A DNA stretch of 64,000 bases from Aphidius gifuensis (GCF_014905175.1 NC_057792.1:1674001-1738000); one strand, 5' to 3'. Positions 14,641 to 30,273 are shown, counted from the stretch's first letter. Made by a program: numbers and translations. The notes: generated by a model not told the origin, from the letters alone.

Positions 14641-17600
14641 ATATATATTTTTTTTTCTTTCATTTTTTAAATGCATTTTATTTTTTACATAATTATTATT
14701 ATTTTCCCACAATTATTGTTATTATTATTGGCATTTTGTATTTTATAATATTTATTGTTATTTTTTTATACTCTGATGACTTCATAGGAAGTATATTTAA
14801 ATATTATTAATATTTTTTTTTTTTTTTATATTTTTAAATGATGCTGGAGTCATTGCAATTTCCTTCGTCTTATCATGTAAACGTGCCAGTTTTAGATAGT
14901 GAATAATAAAATAAATAATTAAAAGTTTTAAAAGAGATGAATCATATGATGATTTTCAAAAAGTTTTACGCTGTGAATAATAATTTTCGAGAAATACTAA
15001 TAGGTTTTAGGATTAGATAAGATAAACAATATTAAACTAACAACGTAGTAGAAAATTAAAAATGTCTTTTGTTTAATGACGTTTGTTTAAATGGAAATAA
15101 ATATTATCAATCAATTTTTCGATTGCTTTTTATTTCGTTGCAGTATTATTATCAAAATACTTGATTTGTTTTAAGAAATATTTATCCAATCATTTTGTAA
15201 ATACTAAAAATATCATAACAATTTAAAAATGGAAAATATCACATTTTTTATATTGTTGAAATTATTTATTTATAAATCGTATGTGTATAATGCATGAATA
15301 ATTTATTTATCATGTGATTATATTTCCTGTGACAATTGGTGAACATCACTGACTTCCGGAGTATAAAAAAGATCATGCACATAAGATAAAACTCAAAAGA
15401 TTAAATATTGATTAAATAAAAATGAATAAATAATGAAAATAAATATTTTAAATAATTTTTAAATTTTCTTTTTTCATTATTATCATCCCTTATTTCTTGT
15501 AGATAAAAAAAAAAGTTGAAAAATAATTTTTAATTTTTCTTTTATCGGGTTAATATTGTCTGACCAATGACCATGTATGTCTACTTGAAATTTGCAAAAT
15601 TTATTTTCCATTTAAAATTGAATAAATGATTATTTATTGTTAAAATAAAATATAAATAAATAAATTCTTCACTTGTAATCATAAATAAACCATTATTTCT
15701 TTAAAAAAAAATTTTTTATATACTTTTCTCTTTTGTGAACAATATATAAAATGTGAATGCAGAAGAAAATTAAAATTCTTACAAAGAGAAAGCATACACT
15801 TGATTTTGCAACAGTATGTCTTGTGCAATATTATTTATTTGTCTTGATTTTAGTGTCCATCTACTTTGGCGCCATAAATATGGCGACTGTATTTTTTTAT
15901 TTTTTTATTATTTAGTAAATCCTCTTTTAACCCCCTCACACACTATGTCACGTTTATGTGCATTTGGAACATCGCCCAGCTTTCTCAAAAAAAAAAAAAA
16001 AAAAATGCACACGCGTTTCTATCTTTCATCGAGAGGGAGGACATCGACAATGTATGGCCATACATGTGGACAGTGGACATGCACTCCTAAAAATCGGGCC
16101 AAATATCCCCATGGAATATAAACATGTACACACAAAAGCAGATTGAAATATTAAAACCCAAAAAAAATCATATAAATAATTCACGAGTAAAAATAAATTT
16201 TCATTTTCTTTTTTTTTTTTTTTTTTTGGCATGTATAGCTAAATAATCATTTTATTTATTTAAATAGTTATCATTTTAAATATTTAAAATATAACCAAGT
16301 CATTAACATGAATTTCCGGTATTAAATATAATTTTTTATTTATTTGGGTATCGCGTGAAATATCATTTTATAATATAATATAGTTAAAAAAAATAAATTT
16401 GATTTTTATTTTTTGATATAATTCACAATATTATAATGAAGAAAAAATTATTATTTTTTTATTAAAAATAAGATCAAAGGTTTATTTTTACATATTATAT
16501 TTATTTCTTGCGGTTTTTTTTCTTTTTTGTTTATTTTTTAGTGAATGAAGAAAATATTTTACTGAGGAAGTTGTTAAACAGCGTGATTGCATAATATTAT
16601 AGTTATGATATTTTATATATATATATTTGTAATTATAGTTGTAGTTAAGAAAATTCGTTGTTCAGCAACACTGTAATACAATTTAATGTTAAATCTCAGC
16701 GTGTGAACTATTCGTGTCAACCTATTATATTCAAATATACGACCCTCGACAAAATATCTCACGTTTAACTATAACTATTTAACAATGCTGTAACAGTACA
16801 CATGATGCTTATGATGATTTTTTTTTTTTCATATTATTTTTTCAATTTATGCCTATGCACTGAAACGAATAGACAAGTATCCTTGAGTCACAGGAATTTT
16901 TAGCACGAGGACACACATTTAACTAAACCAACTCGACCATTTATTTTCTATTCAATTTTATATTTTTTTTTTTTTTCATTTATTTTATTTATTTATTTGA
17001 ATATTATTTTTATTACTTTTACTTTTTTATATACGCATCATTGCTTCAATAATTAAATGGCAAAAGTGCCAAAATTATTATTTTTTTTTTTCAAGTTAAA
17101 AAATCAATTTATCTAAACTTTTTTTTTATACAATATTTTTTTTTGTTGTGGTAATATTACATAGTAAAATTTAGCACACTTTTTACTGTTAATAAATTAT
17201 TATTAGAAAATTAGAGAAGGGTAGTTAACTAGTTTGATAAAAAAATTTTTGAGATATTATTTTTTGTTCCACTAAATAATTTTGTTTATCATTTGAAAAT
17301 TTAAATTTAGATTTTTTTTTTCAAGTAAATATCAACGTGAATAATGTTTTTTTTTATTTAAATAGACTAAAAAAGTATTTTATTTATATTAAGTATAGTT
17401 GTGAAATCTGTTTGCTCTTATATTTATTCAATTTGAAATAAAAACAAAAAAAAACTTTCAACCTTTGATTTTCAAAGTAAAATAAAGCTCTTTTTTTTTT
17501 ATCAAAGTTTTATATAAAAAATGAGGTTTTTTTTTCTTTCAAATAGTATGTGAGTTTTTAAATAATAATTATTGACAATCCTTGAAATTATTTAATCAAA

Positions 17601-20600
17601 AACTTTACTTTAAAACTTGATATTCAGATTATTTTTAAAAAAATCACTCAATTTGTAAAATTTATTTTTTAACACGTGATTTGAATGATTTTTGAAGGTT
17701 TTTTTGGCTCGTTGTCATTTGATGTTGATCCAAATCACTTTCTCCATAATTTTATTTGTCTTAAATTAAAAAAAAAAAGCAAAAAAATAATCATAAATTA
17801 TTCTCTTATGTATATATAAGAAATAAAAACCATCAGGAATAACATAGGCGCTATCTGAAAATAAACAAGTTAAAAAAAAAAATTATTTGAATGAAATTTT
17901 TGTAGAGTCAGTAAGAGTAAACACATGACGTGTAAAAAAAAAATCTATATATGTATATAAAAATAAAAGAAGATACCCCCATGTCCATTTACAAATTGCC
18001 TGACACATGATTTGACAAAGCCGACAATTTAAGACTCAATTTTTTTTTTTTTTTATATATTTTATTTCTCTTTCATTCATTTTACTCTGTTTAATCGAAG
18101 GGTCGAAGACTCTTGAGAATAGATACTGATGAGTGTGGGCAAATAAAATGAGAATGAACATATTTAATTCCCACGAATAAAATAAAAATGCAAACGTAAG
18201 TAGAGTTTTATATTTAACAACCATAAAAACTGAATGAAAAATAAAAATAATATTAATAAAAATAATAAAATATGTGATGAAATATACGGGTCTTTTATTA
18301 ATAAATATAATAATTTAATTTAATTATTAAATAAATAATAATTACTAATTTTTTTATTATTATTTCAAATGAAAAATTAACAATTTATAATTTCTTTTTT
18401 TTTTTTCATTAGATTTATCATTATTAAATTTTAAAATAAATTATTTACATATTTTTTTTTAAACAAATTTATTCAATCATTCAAATATATTTTCATCTTT
18501 TTTATCTTAATTTTTTTTCTTTTTTTTTTACAAGTTAGAAAATCTACCTTTCAAGTCACGAACTTTTCAAAGTTTCTATCTTGTACAACACGTGCGACTT
18601 CTCATTTGCCTATCCAGTCGAATCGTCAAACTTCTCCCTCGTGGGTGATGCTGAAAAAAAAAAAAAATATAATAAAAAAAATTGTATGTTCAAGTCTAGA
18701 CGATGAATAACACTATAACTGTATACATCGTACAAAAATCATGAAAGTAGAAAAACAGTGTAAATTATACAAAAACCTATTACTAAACAAAAAAAAAAAA
18801 AATTTATTTTTATAAGTGCTTTAAACTAAGAGTTGAATGAACGTTTTTGTATTTTTTTAAAAAATTATTTCTATTCTTTTTTTCGATTAACAAGATGGTG
18901 AATCATTCAAGTCATCATATTTATCTTCCACACTGCCAAGTATTTCAACTTGAATTATAATTTTTACTAAAAATAATATCCGGAAGTTGAAAAAAACCAC
19001 AAATAAACATTTAAAAAATTCATACAATGAAAAACACATGAAATAAATTGAAAAAAAAAATTAATTTCTTCATCATTTGATGACGTTCAATATTAAATGA
19101 ATATAATTATTATTTTTATATGTATTTATATATTTTTTTATATCATCCATGTCCATGCCATATTGTGCCCATGGGAAAGCTGATTTAATTCCTTTCGTCT
19201 TTCTTTATATCCTCAGCCCCAGGGTGAGCTTCATGATGGCCCATAAAAACCCGAGGGCACCGTTTTAAAGCTCGAAAAAAAAAAAAAAAGAAAATATTAT
19301 ATGCTGCAGGTCCATCTGCAGAATTTATGCATAACATCCCTTTCCTCTTCGAAAGCATCTTTTCTATCTTCATTCCAGGTCGTTCCATCATTTATACAAT
19401 GTCTACATATACACAAAAATACATTTATGATGGCCAGTATTACCATCAAACAAAACGACTTAATTCAACATACACAAAATCATAAATTTCAAAAGCCCCT
19501 CATTTTTATCGTATCCTTTATTTTTTTTAATATATATAAATTTTTTTTCTTTTAAATATATACACATTTTTCTAAGTCATTGAGTAGAAATGAAAAAAAA
19601 ATAATATATTTTTTTTTTTCTCCATTCCATATTTGTCCAAATGTATACGCATGCTTTCATATGTATATTTTTTTTAACTATATATCCTAAATGTGTATAT
19701 AAAATAGAGAAAAAAAAATTCATTTTTTTTTGTATATACAATTTTTTTTTATTTTTAAGTTTTCGCTTTATTATTCGATATACATTTCTTAAGCAGAGCG
19801 ACCAATTTCCCCTTTATATATACAGTCAAGAGGAAAATAAGAAAAAAAAAAAAAAAAAAAAAGTTTGTACAGGGTAAAATGGAAGGGGGTAGATTGAAAG
19901 AAATGAAAAAAAAAAAAATATATATACGTGCTTTAATGGACAAAACGAGTTTTCCAGCCACGCGGTGCGATATTGCTTCCGCTTTTTTTTTTTCACCCCC
20001 TTTTCTTTATATTATTATTATCATTTTTTTTTTCTCTACTTTATTCTTTTATGTACGCCTTTTTCTGCGATTCGCATAACCCTCTTTTGTACACTCGTGT
20101 GTAAATATGTATGTGCGTAATATTGTGTAGCTTTGGGCATCCCTTATAGTTTTTTTTTTTTTTTTTTTGAGCTTGTGAATTACAAACAAGCAAAAGGTAC
20201 TCTTGTTTTTTCGCTTGGGCTATCATGTTTTCCTTATTTTTATTTTTTTTTTTTTAAGAAGACGAAGAAAAATAACAAGAACTCTTATCTAAACTTTCTG
20301 CGTTTATTGTTTCATGTTTTACCATAATTACATAAACATTACATCAATTTTTTTTGAAAAATAAATAAATAAAAATTTATAAAACAATATATTAATAATT
20401 TATATAATATTAATAATTATTTAATCATATTTTTAGATATTTATAATTCATTTATATCAATTAACATCAAATCAAAAATAAATATGACATTTAAAGTTGA
20501 TCCTCAAAACAAGATAAGATTCAAAAAATTATGTTCACAACATTTGACATCCCAATAATCCAATTTGTCTCGTGTCAATTCAACCATAAATTCGTCAACA

Positions 20601-21000
20601 CACATAATACATATAAAAAATAAATATGATATCAAAATCTAAGTCGTATATTTTCTCTGTGACATAAGAAAAAAAAAAAAAAAAAAAATTTACTGTCAAA
20701 GAATTTAGGGGATGAGTTTTGCCAAAAAATCAGAGAGGGATGAAAAAAAAAAAAAAACCAAACAAACAAAACCAAACAAAAAAGATAGAAAAAAACGAAA
20801 AAAAAAAAATATTATTTAAGGGGTTGGGAGAGTTCTGATACGACAAAACGTTGAGCCTGATGGATCGGCAATCGTTTGTCGTTCTTAACGCTAGATGGGC
20901 TCACCAATGCCGTTGATATTCACGTACTGATGCCAGAAAAATTACCCGATTAGTTGTACCCCTTCTCACCCCCTTGAATCATCTTTTTTCTTGCTCTTTT
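14641..21000. other. Intergenic AT-rich DNA
   Basis: No gene can be supported. The sequence is dominated by A/T runs. More complex patches occur at about 15940-16110, 18550-18655, 19150-19400 and 20820-20960. The last lacks an open frame with splice signals but is the least AT-biased. All listed open frames here run through poly(T) or poly(A) and encode Phe- or Lys-rich low-complexity peptides. Confidence 0.5.
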
Positions 21001-21815
21001 ATTTTAACCAACCCCCTTGTACTTCATGACACTGATGTGCTTTATTTTCTCATTCATTCAACTCTCAACCCTCCACCCAACCCTCTTTTTCCCCCTCTCT
21101 GTAACTCTGTTATTCTTATTACTCCTTCTTGAACCCTTGAACTCTTTGTTTCAAAATAAAAATACTCAAAGAGCTTTTGATTTTTCCAGGAGCTTTTTTT
21201 TTATCCAGAGATTTTTATTGTTTTTTTTTTTTTGGTTTTTGTTTCTTCAAGAGCTTTTTTTTTGTTTGTCGATAGTTTACCTACAAATTCAAAATTGTTG
21301 TTTGAAAATTTTGAAAATAAAAATAATAGTCAATACAAAGTTACTATTTTACAAAAGCTCGTGTATGAATTTTTTTTTTTTTTTCCATTTTTCCAGTGTT
21401 ACAACATAAATTCAAAGTATATCCTGCTTTGCCCCCTTCATATTTATATTATTTTATTTTTTTTTTTGAACAAAGCAACCAAACATACAAGAGTTTTATC
21501 GCGCAGAAACATTTACCTCATTCCTTTTTTCTTCTCAGCATTTGCATACGAACGCAATCGCCATAGCACTCTCTTTTCTTTTTTTTTTTTTTTGTTTTTC
21601 AACCCCTCAGTACTCCCTCTAGTACTCTTCAACACTCATCTCTCTCATGAACAAAAATATATATATATATATAATTTCTTTTTTTTTTTAAATATTTTTT
21701 TTCGTATTGTACTCGTCTTTCTTACTCTTGGCGCGTTTTCAAGACTCCCATTTGAAAACCCCGACGGTCTCTTTTCTACCACGCGTACCACTAGCAGTTC
21801 TCGTCGTTAGAGCTT
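21001..21815 (+). repeat. Pyrimidine-rich (T/C) low-complexity block
   Basis: About 800 bp in which the plus strand is strongly biased to T and C, with many T runs of 8-17. This bias suppresses stop codons and yields two overlapping plus-strand open frames (21017-21409 and 21232-21810) rich in Phe, Leu and Ser. Neither has a recognisable domain, so they are considered compositional artefacts. Confidence 0.5.
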
Positions 21816-24800
21816 TCGCATAAAAACTCACAAATATATATAAAATATAGATGTTCACATAAACTCAAACTCAAACGCATATACATGCATCTATCGTCAG
21901 AAATATTTACAATGGAACTGGTTAAATATATACGCGATGGATAAAAAATAATAATGAAAAAAAAAATTGTTTTGATAAAAATATATAGAAGAAAATAAGG
22001 GGAAAAAAATCAGTGTTTCATTGTTTATTTATTACTTTGGTTGAGGCACTTTTTATTTTACTATTTTTTAAATATTGTGCGAGGGGTTCTATTGTCGTTC
22101 ACCTTTTCAAGGACTTCTCATTCACGATAGGTAAACAATTGTTTTTTAGCTATTTTTTCATTTGTTTCATTTTTTTTTTTTTTATGTTTACTTGCACTTA
22201 ATATTTTTACTTGAAATTATTTTTTTATTATTGTCAAAATTTTTTATACAAAATCATGATTTTCTCGGAGTTTTCAGGTGTGTCAGGAATTTTTATTTTT
22301 TTGTTTTATAAAAACTAGGTGTTATCATATCCATAATCGTTAAACAAAGTGGTTTTTTTATTTCTTATATTTTCTTCATTTCACCGCACTTTTCACGAGT
22401 CTTTTTATAAATGTCCTTTGGTATTTCACATAATGGTTAATTTCACACATACAGATGACTTTTTTTTTTTTTTTTTTTTTTTTTTTCTCAACGTCAAGAG
22501 TCCTTGGTGTATGAAGAGTCAACGTTGTTTTTTATTTCCCATCAGAAATAAAGAAAATGAATAGTAAAAAAAAAGAGCCACTAGTGTATTTTTTATTTAT
22601 TTATTTTCTTATGATTCAATAATACAAGGATTTCAATTCGATATCACTATCCTATCCTCAGGAAAACAACAACAAAAAAGCACTACAAAAAATTGAAGCG
22701 AAAAAAAAATATATCAATATTTTTCTGTTATTCTTGAAAGAACAACAAATTATTAATTTATTTATTGATAAAATATAAAATGATTTATTTTTATTACTAA
22801 TTTTAGTTAAGTCACAATGAATGTTTATTAACTTTTTGATTTTATCAAACACTTTTTAATCGTTTAAAATATTTCCTGTCAAATTTTCAAGTCATTTAAA
22901 GTTTGAATTTAGTTTTATCAACAAAAACCTGCAAATAAAATTCAAGAAGCATGAAAAACACTCTTCAGTGTCTAGCTAATTAATTTTGCTCGTAATAAAA
23001 AATAATTTTCACCCTGGGATATTTAATTTTTTTTTTTATAAATTAACGAAAAAAACTAAAAACATAATTTAAAAATGAAAAAAAAAAGTAAAAAACGTAT
23101 CTTATTTTAAAAATTATAAATTTAGAAAAAAACATTTTTTTCATCCCTTAAAATTGATGGAAAAATATGAGGAATAATTTTTTTTTCTCCGATAGTTTGA
23201 CTTTGATATGATATATATGTCGAAAAGAAAAATGAGGGTTATTAGACAGTAGAAAAGTTTTATTTAAAGGGTGTGTAAAAGGTGGTGTAATAAGTCCGTA
23301 AAATGTATGCCTATTTATAATAATATCTGAGTCATTTGAAAGTCTCGTTGGATATGCACAGCATCACTGTTCATTTGTAACACTGATCCTATGAAGATCC
23401 TATGCAGATGAAATCGAAAGATCAATCTAGACATTGTTCGACGAAATTTTACGAAGTTATTACACTAAAAAGAGACGCAGTCAAATAATAATAATAAAAC
23501 AAAAAGGGAAATTCATCTTTTTCCAATTTAATCCTCATTCCAATGTTTTTTACCCTGGATTTTTTAGTTCTGATCTACGAAGATGATACCCGATCTTTAC
23601 TCTTTTTTTTTTTTTTTTCAGGCAAGTATTCTTCTCATTTCTTTTTTTTTTGCCAGCTTCTCTCTGATGGGTAAAAAATATTAAAAAAAGGATGAGTGAC
23701 GTCACGCGAGAAAAGCGACGTATCACAGTGAAGCGTCCGGCCCGCTGGCAAAACCCTTCCGACACGACGTGACTTGCGATGTTAACTTGCAAGCAACCTC
23801 AAGGGGGATGAGGTTACCCAGACTATGCCAAAACTCACAAAAAGATGACAAAGATAAAAATAAAATATAAAAATTATGATAAAAAATAGTAGAGCTAAGA
23901 AAGAAAAGTCAGTTTAAGTATAAAAAAATAAAAATAAATAAATATATATATTCTAGTAAAACGTGGTGTGATTCTTTAATTTTCCATTCTTTTTTTTTTA
24001 TAGGATCAGGGTTTTAATTTTCAAGAAATGTGATAACTTAATAGCTCGGTGAATAAATAATTTACTTCATTTCCAAATTATAATAATACCTTAAAATTTC
24101 AAAACGCCAGAATAAGCCATTGTAACGTTACACAGTATAAGTAACATCACTTGTAACATGTAGTTGAAAAAAAAAAAAAAAAAAACAAAAGTTAAAATTG
24201 TCCCGAAGGCGTACGTTGAAGCTTGGCTGACTGTTACGATAATCCTGTTGGATATATGAAAGAGAACACTGGGGACCTGACATCATGGTTGACCTGTCTC
24301 TCCTTTCTCTCCTCAATATTTTCTTATCAAAAAATAAAAAATTAACTAAAACTTATCAAACTCTCTAGTAATATAATTACCATTTAAAATTTAAAATACT
24401 GCAACATAAAAAAAAAACTAAATTATTTATTGATAATAAATTTTAAAATAGGTCAATTGACAAAAAGTTAATAATCGATACTTTGTCATATTTATGTCAA
24501 ATTATGAAGAGCAAAGATTTTGAAATGTTGAGTGGGGAATTGAATGAATTAGTGGTGGTATGATGATGCCTCGATGGAGTCTATTTTAATCAAAGAAAAT
24601 TGAGAATATATAAGCGACAAAATGATAGAGAAAAAGATAGAAAGAGAAAAGGAAAATGAGCAAGAGTAAAAGTGCTTTTCCATGAAACGTTGTACAGAGA
24701 AATTTTTGGTCTTTGAACTTTGATGTCAGTGGGGAATGAAGCTCATCTAATCGTCCTCGTCATCGTTGTCGTTGTTGCTGAGGATATGTATATGACAGAG

Positions 24801-27800
24801 GTGCAGTTATATATATATATCCAATGATAAAGGTGTGCACGAAAAGGTGATGGTGATGATGATGGAATATACACATATATATTGGCAATAAAGATATAAC
24901 AGAGAAAGAGTACATGATGTAAAATTGGAATACCTACTGAGGGATACCTATTGATTTTCCATTATGTCTAGCACAACCACCCTTACCTCATTTCATTCAG
25001 CATCAACTCCCTGATGTCACCAGGCAAAAGAAATAAAAAAAAAAAAATAACATTGTCAGAAAAAGATAGAGAATGAAAATGAAAAAAAAAAAGAAAAAGA
25101 CATTCAATTGATCCCCATGTAGTACGTATTTGCCATTCGAAGAAAATAAGACCAAGAACCTTTTCAAAATGGCCTCTTATACTTTTGAAAAAGATGTCAA
25201 TTTCTGTGGTGATTCTTTGAAAGAAAAAAAAAAATAACTATTGTTTTTATTTGTATTTAAAAATTTATAATTTCCTTGACATTTTCATGAAATTTTATAT
25301 TTAATTTTTTATGTTAATTTAAATATCATTAGAGAATAATTTCTTGAACTTTGAAATGCATTTTTTTTTTTTTTTTGTTGAATATTTTATTCATGTTTAT
25401 TTAAAATATTGATTTCAAGTTTTTATTTTGTTATATGAAAAAAAAAAAAGTTTAAGTATATTTTTAAACTTTATTTGCAAATTTTTTATATTTTTTATTT
25501 ATCAGCTTATCATGGTAGAGGGTTTAAACTTGATAAGGACTTTTCAATACTGCTCCAGACATTTGAAAATTGCTCTATTCATGTTCTAGGTATATTTATA
25601 CAAAAATTTCAGCATATATATGTGTTCAAGATTTAAATTTACATACTTAATAATACATAGATATATATATGGAATTTTGAATTTTGACATTTTAAAGATA
25701 CTAAGAAAATTTATGTATATTTGAAAATAATATCAAATAATTTAGTTCGATTTGTAGGTACATCTGATAAATTTAATTATAATCAAGTATTAATACGATA
25801 AATTGAAGTTTAATATTTGTAACTTTAAATAAACTTTAGAAATTAAAATTTCAAAGTTTTTAGTTTTATATTTTTACACAAGGTATCAATTATTTATCGA
25901 ATAAAACTAGTAAAATTTATGAAAATTGATTTTTTCAATTACGAAAAAATTATTCAATCGCACATTACAATTTATTTATATTTTATTTACATGGAAAATA
26001 TATCGCTAACAATTAAATGGATAATAAATTAATTGAAGAAAGTTTTCATAATGATAATTTAATTGTTTAATTAACAAATAATATTAGCAAAATAATTTAA
26101 CTTTATCATGATTTCTATTTGCAATATAATATCAATAACATATAAATATTATTTTTAGAAAATTTATAAGTAAAATATTTAATAAACTGACCTATTTTCC
26201 TGGCTCAGTTAAAATTATCAGATCAGTAATTTGATATTTACCAACCAGTTTAGTTCAATATAATTAAATCAAAAACAATTTTAGAAAATAATATAATTTA
26301 CGTACATAAAAAATACTAAGATGATCATGTTAATTATTTATTTAATTATTAACTGTTTTATTAATACATAGTTTTAAAAATTTAATCTGTAATTTTGAGT
26401 ATTTCACCTACAAAAATTTAAAATTTCTTAATGATTGATATTAAAAAAAATATTGCCACAAAGAATTTTATTAAACTTTAAATTTAATTTAAAAATCGGT
26501 TCAAAAATTTTCATTATAAAAACCTCTGGCACATTGACTTTAACCCACCCTCAAAAAACACATAAAAAAAAAATAAATAAAATAAATACACATGCATGCA
26601 TAACGAGCATTTTTTTTTTTTTTTTTTTTTTTTTATCATGTCAGTACACTTACGAGGATGTAAATTCAAAAAAAAAACGAAATATTCAAACACATTTTCA
26701 TCTTCTTAAAGCTGGAACAGAGAATTTATATTTTTCATGGTATTCCTTTGCCAACTTATTTTTATTTAAACTTTAAAACATTGTCTAAACATTAAACCAC
26801 AACTGCCAAAAATACATAAGTAAATATTTCAAGTACATATAAAAAATACATAAAAAAAAAATAAATAAATACATAGCATACACACAACAATGGAATTTTC
26901 TTGTCATTTCATTAAATTTTCTTTTCTATATCAAGTATATACAATTGGCTACTCTTTATATATAAAAAAATCCGGAGGATGTGTTTTGACGTTATATAAC
27001 AAAATAAAAAAACCACGAAAAGGTTATCCCCATTGCCTTATCAAAAATAAAACCAACAAAAAAAAAAATAAAATATATAAGAAAATAAAAATAAATTCAG
27101 GAGTCGTTGTTGGCGAGGGATAGTCCAGTTTGTCTTCCGGTTTTACCATCAACCGCTTGTGTCCTCTGCTCATATGTTTTGATAAAATTCAAGTAATTCA
27201 AACTAAATCACTGACAATGTTTATGCATTTATATATAAATTCAGCTGAAAGGATTTTTATATATAAAAACATTTAGATCTTTATTTAATTATCATAATTT
27301 TCTATTTTCTCTTTTTTTTTTTCTCGAGACAAGTTAATAATTATACACTAGATTATAATTTTATATTCTTTTACTTTTTTTTTTCTATTTATAAAAATAT
27401 TTCGAATGAGATATTTAAGTGATATTATGTGAAAGATATCTCAAATAAATTAAATGACAGAAAAATGTATCATTTATTTTATTTACTAGATTTATTTTCT
27501 CTCACTTGTTTTTGTATTTTCAGCTAAAAATCTATTCTTCAAGTATTGACTAAGATAAAAAAAAAAAAAGGAAATAAATAAATAAAAAAAAAAAAATATA
27601 TATCGAGAGCTATTAGTTGTGTTTGTTGAGTCATTCAAGTAATTTTACTCGATTTTTATTTTTTACCTAAAACCCACTAATTTTCATTTCCTTATTTTTT
27701 TCTTCTCTGCAATATTATTATTACTATTGTTTGTATTATATTATCATTATTAATAAATTGAAAATATAATAATTTTTTTTTTTTATAATTTTAGCTAGTT

Positions 27801-30260
27801 TATTTCATTTCTAATTTTTTTTTTATGGATTTATATATATCGTCAGAATTAAATGATGAAAAATAAATTATACATTTTAAATTTGTGACAATTAGATTGT
27901 TAATTTAATTACTAGATGCATATAATTATTATATTTTAAATAATCATAAAAAATTCAATAAATTTATAATAAAAAAAATATCTTTTTTTTTTTTTAAATT
28001 AATAAAAATTAAATTAACAATTTATATTATATCATTTGATAGATGAGTATTAATTAGGGTTTTAATTTAGCCCAAATAAACAGCACAAAATCTACACCTA
28101 CACAGTATAAAAAAAATAAAAAAATTCATTCATAATGACATGTGACTCAAGCAGGTCTAAAAACAATAAATAATCTCTTGAATATAAAAAAATTTATACA
28201 CTGACCCCAATTCAAATAACAAGTATATTATTTAGTTGAGTTAAAAAAAAAAAAAAAAAAATTTAAACCACTCTAAGATTTGTTTTATTTTTTATTATTT
28301 TTGTTTCTTTAGTAAACTTTGTTCAAAAAAAAGACACAAACATTAAGTAATTAAGTCCGACAATAAAAGAAACTACAGAGGTAAAAATTTCAACGTTAAA
28401 AAGCACATACAAACTGTTATTCTAAAATGTCCTCGAGATTAAATATAAAAAAATATAAAAAATAACAACTTACATAAGATACATACATATTTATAATTTT
28501 TATTGTTATTATTACTTTTGTTATTTGCCTTTCACTTTTTTTTTTTTTTTCATTTCAAAATGATATTAAACCAAAACTCGATGGTATAAAATGACAAAAC
28601 ACAATGTCACATATTGTATTTAATTCTAGCATTGTAACAGGACATGCCAACATAATTAACAGTTGAGATGTTAATTAATAATAACTGTATTTATAAACTA
28701 TTTTTCTTTCCCCTATTTTCGACGAATAATAAATTACAACATGACAATGAATGAAGACCAGGAATTTGAAAATTCCATAAAACACATTAATTATAAAATT
28801 TTTTAATAAATAAAAAAAAATATATACCAAATACTGTGGAATGAATTATAAAATACTATAATAGTAATTTAATTTTTATTTATTAAAAATTATTTAATGC
28901 TTTCTTTTTTTAATATATTTTACAATAGATGAATGAATTTTTTTTAGATGAAGAGCTTGAATTCCATCAAGATGAGAGTTTAAAAAAAAAAAAAATTATC
29001 AATTAACAGCTGAATCACTTGAGTTACTTGAACGAGTAACAGTTATATATAGTTTTTATTATTTTTTTTTGTTTGTTATAATTAAAGCACACAATGAGTG
29101 CAATTGCTTATGGGTTTCATAATGCGAGGGTTAACATATTGGGTCAAATGCAATGGAATTTTCTGTCACTTTTTGTGGTTACTTATTTTTTTTTTAATTC
29201 TAAAAATGTTTACTTGATATTAAGAACGATTGAAATTATGAGGGATCTTGTAAATGAGTAAATGCATGAATACTCTCGCCCCCATCAACTGACCAAAAAG
29301 GTCAATTTAAACCATATCATATACTGCTCAATAAAAATAAAAAAAAACTATTTAAATAAATTTTTAAAAATACAAAACTCATGTATTTTTAAAATTGAAA
29401 ATAAAAATAATTTAATTTCATATGTGAATGCTTAAAATAATGATTATTCAATTTTATAATAATAAATTTGTAAAAAAAAAATGCAAAATATATTTCTATC
29501 AATAATTTAAAATTAAAAAAAAATTAAATTAAATGAAAAAATAATTTTTAAATTAATTTACACTATTTTATTCAAATAAAAAAAAAAATCTTATAATAAA
29601 AAAAAAAAATATTACTGAGAATTTAACTGAATTAATCGTCATTCAAGCTCGTGGCTTCAGAATAAATATAAAATTTAATAATTTGAATATTTATTTAACG
29701 TCTGGAAGTCTTTATCAAAATTGACTATTTTTTTCATCAAAGTACCACGTAGATTTATTAAAATTTGTTCATCATATATCAATCCTTGATGAATTAAGTG
29801 ATAAAAAAAACATTTTTAAATAAAAAAAAATATATATTACAAATATAAAGTCCAAAGTCCAAATGATGTGTCTCCAATGACACGTTAAATAAATAATTTT
29901 ATATAAGTATTACACATAGATACGTAAAATTTTAAAATTTACTGGATCCAAAGTTCGTTAAAATCATCCACTAGGAAAATGTCTTGCACGTTGCCATGTT
30001 AAATCCCAAATTTACACAATAATTATAACTAAATAATGTCTAAATAAAAAAATATAAAAAAAAGATTATAATTGTCATAAAAAATATATGAAGATTTGTT
30101 AAAAATTCTTAATCAAATATTTAAATAATTATTTGCTTCCATTATAATGTATTTGATTATGTATATCTATGTGAAAATACACTGACAAATTTTATGTTTC
30201 TCAGACTTTATTAAATTTTAATGTTCATCACATGATAATTTTTAAATCATTGTCAATTTC
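21816..30260. other. Intergenic AT-rich DNA upstream of gene A
   Basis: No coding region is supported. Islands of more complex sequence lie at about 23330-23460 (with an 11 bp direct duplication, GATCCTATGAA/GATCCTATGCA), 23690-23830, 24190-24310, 24690-24860, 24930-25030 and 27105-27180. They may be regulatory. The rest is A/T-run sequence with no large repeat noticed by eye. Confidence 0.45.
23697..23704. promoter_or_regulatory. Perfect CRE-type palindrome TGACGTCA
   Basis: The palindrome TGACGTCA is the canonical binding site for CREB/ATF bZIP factors. It lies in a G+C-rich patch (about 23690-23830) with many CG dinucleotides inside AT-rich DNA, which makes it more notable than an isolated 8-mer. 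No flanking gene start is recognised, so whether it is an enhancer, an unannotated promoter or chance is open. Confidence 0.35.
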
Positions 30261-30267
30261 GAAACAG

Positions 30268-30273
30268 TATAAA
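30268..30273 (+). promoter_or_regulatory. TATA box of gene A
   Basis: TATAAA, in the context CAGTATAAAGACACG, stands 65 bp upstream of the gene A start codon. A TCAACATTCTG stretch about 30 bp downstream is a plausible initiator, giving a 5'UTR of about 40 nt. Gene B has the similar AGTATAAAA at 40000-40008, which supports a shared promoter core. Confidence 0.55.

Noticed and set aside
14255..14692. 145-codon plus-strand open frame
   Set aside because: It starts and ends in poly(T)-coded Phe runs, has no domain, and crosses the CpG-rich presumed luna promoter; stop avoidance is explained by composition.
21017..21810. Two long overlapping plus-strand frames (130 and 192 codons)
   Set aside because: The strand is almost all T and C, which removes stop codons; the peptides are Phe/Leu/Ser low-complexity with no domain or splice context.
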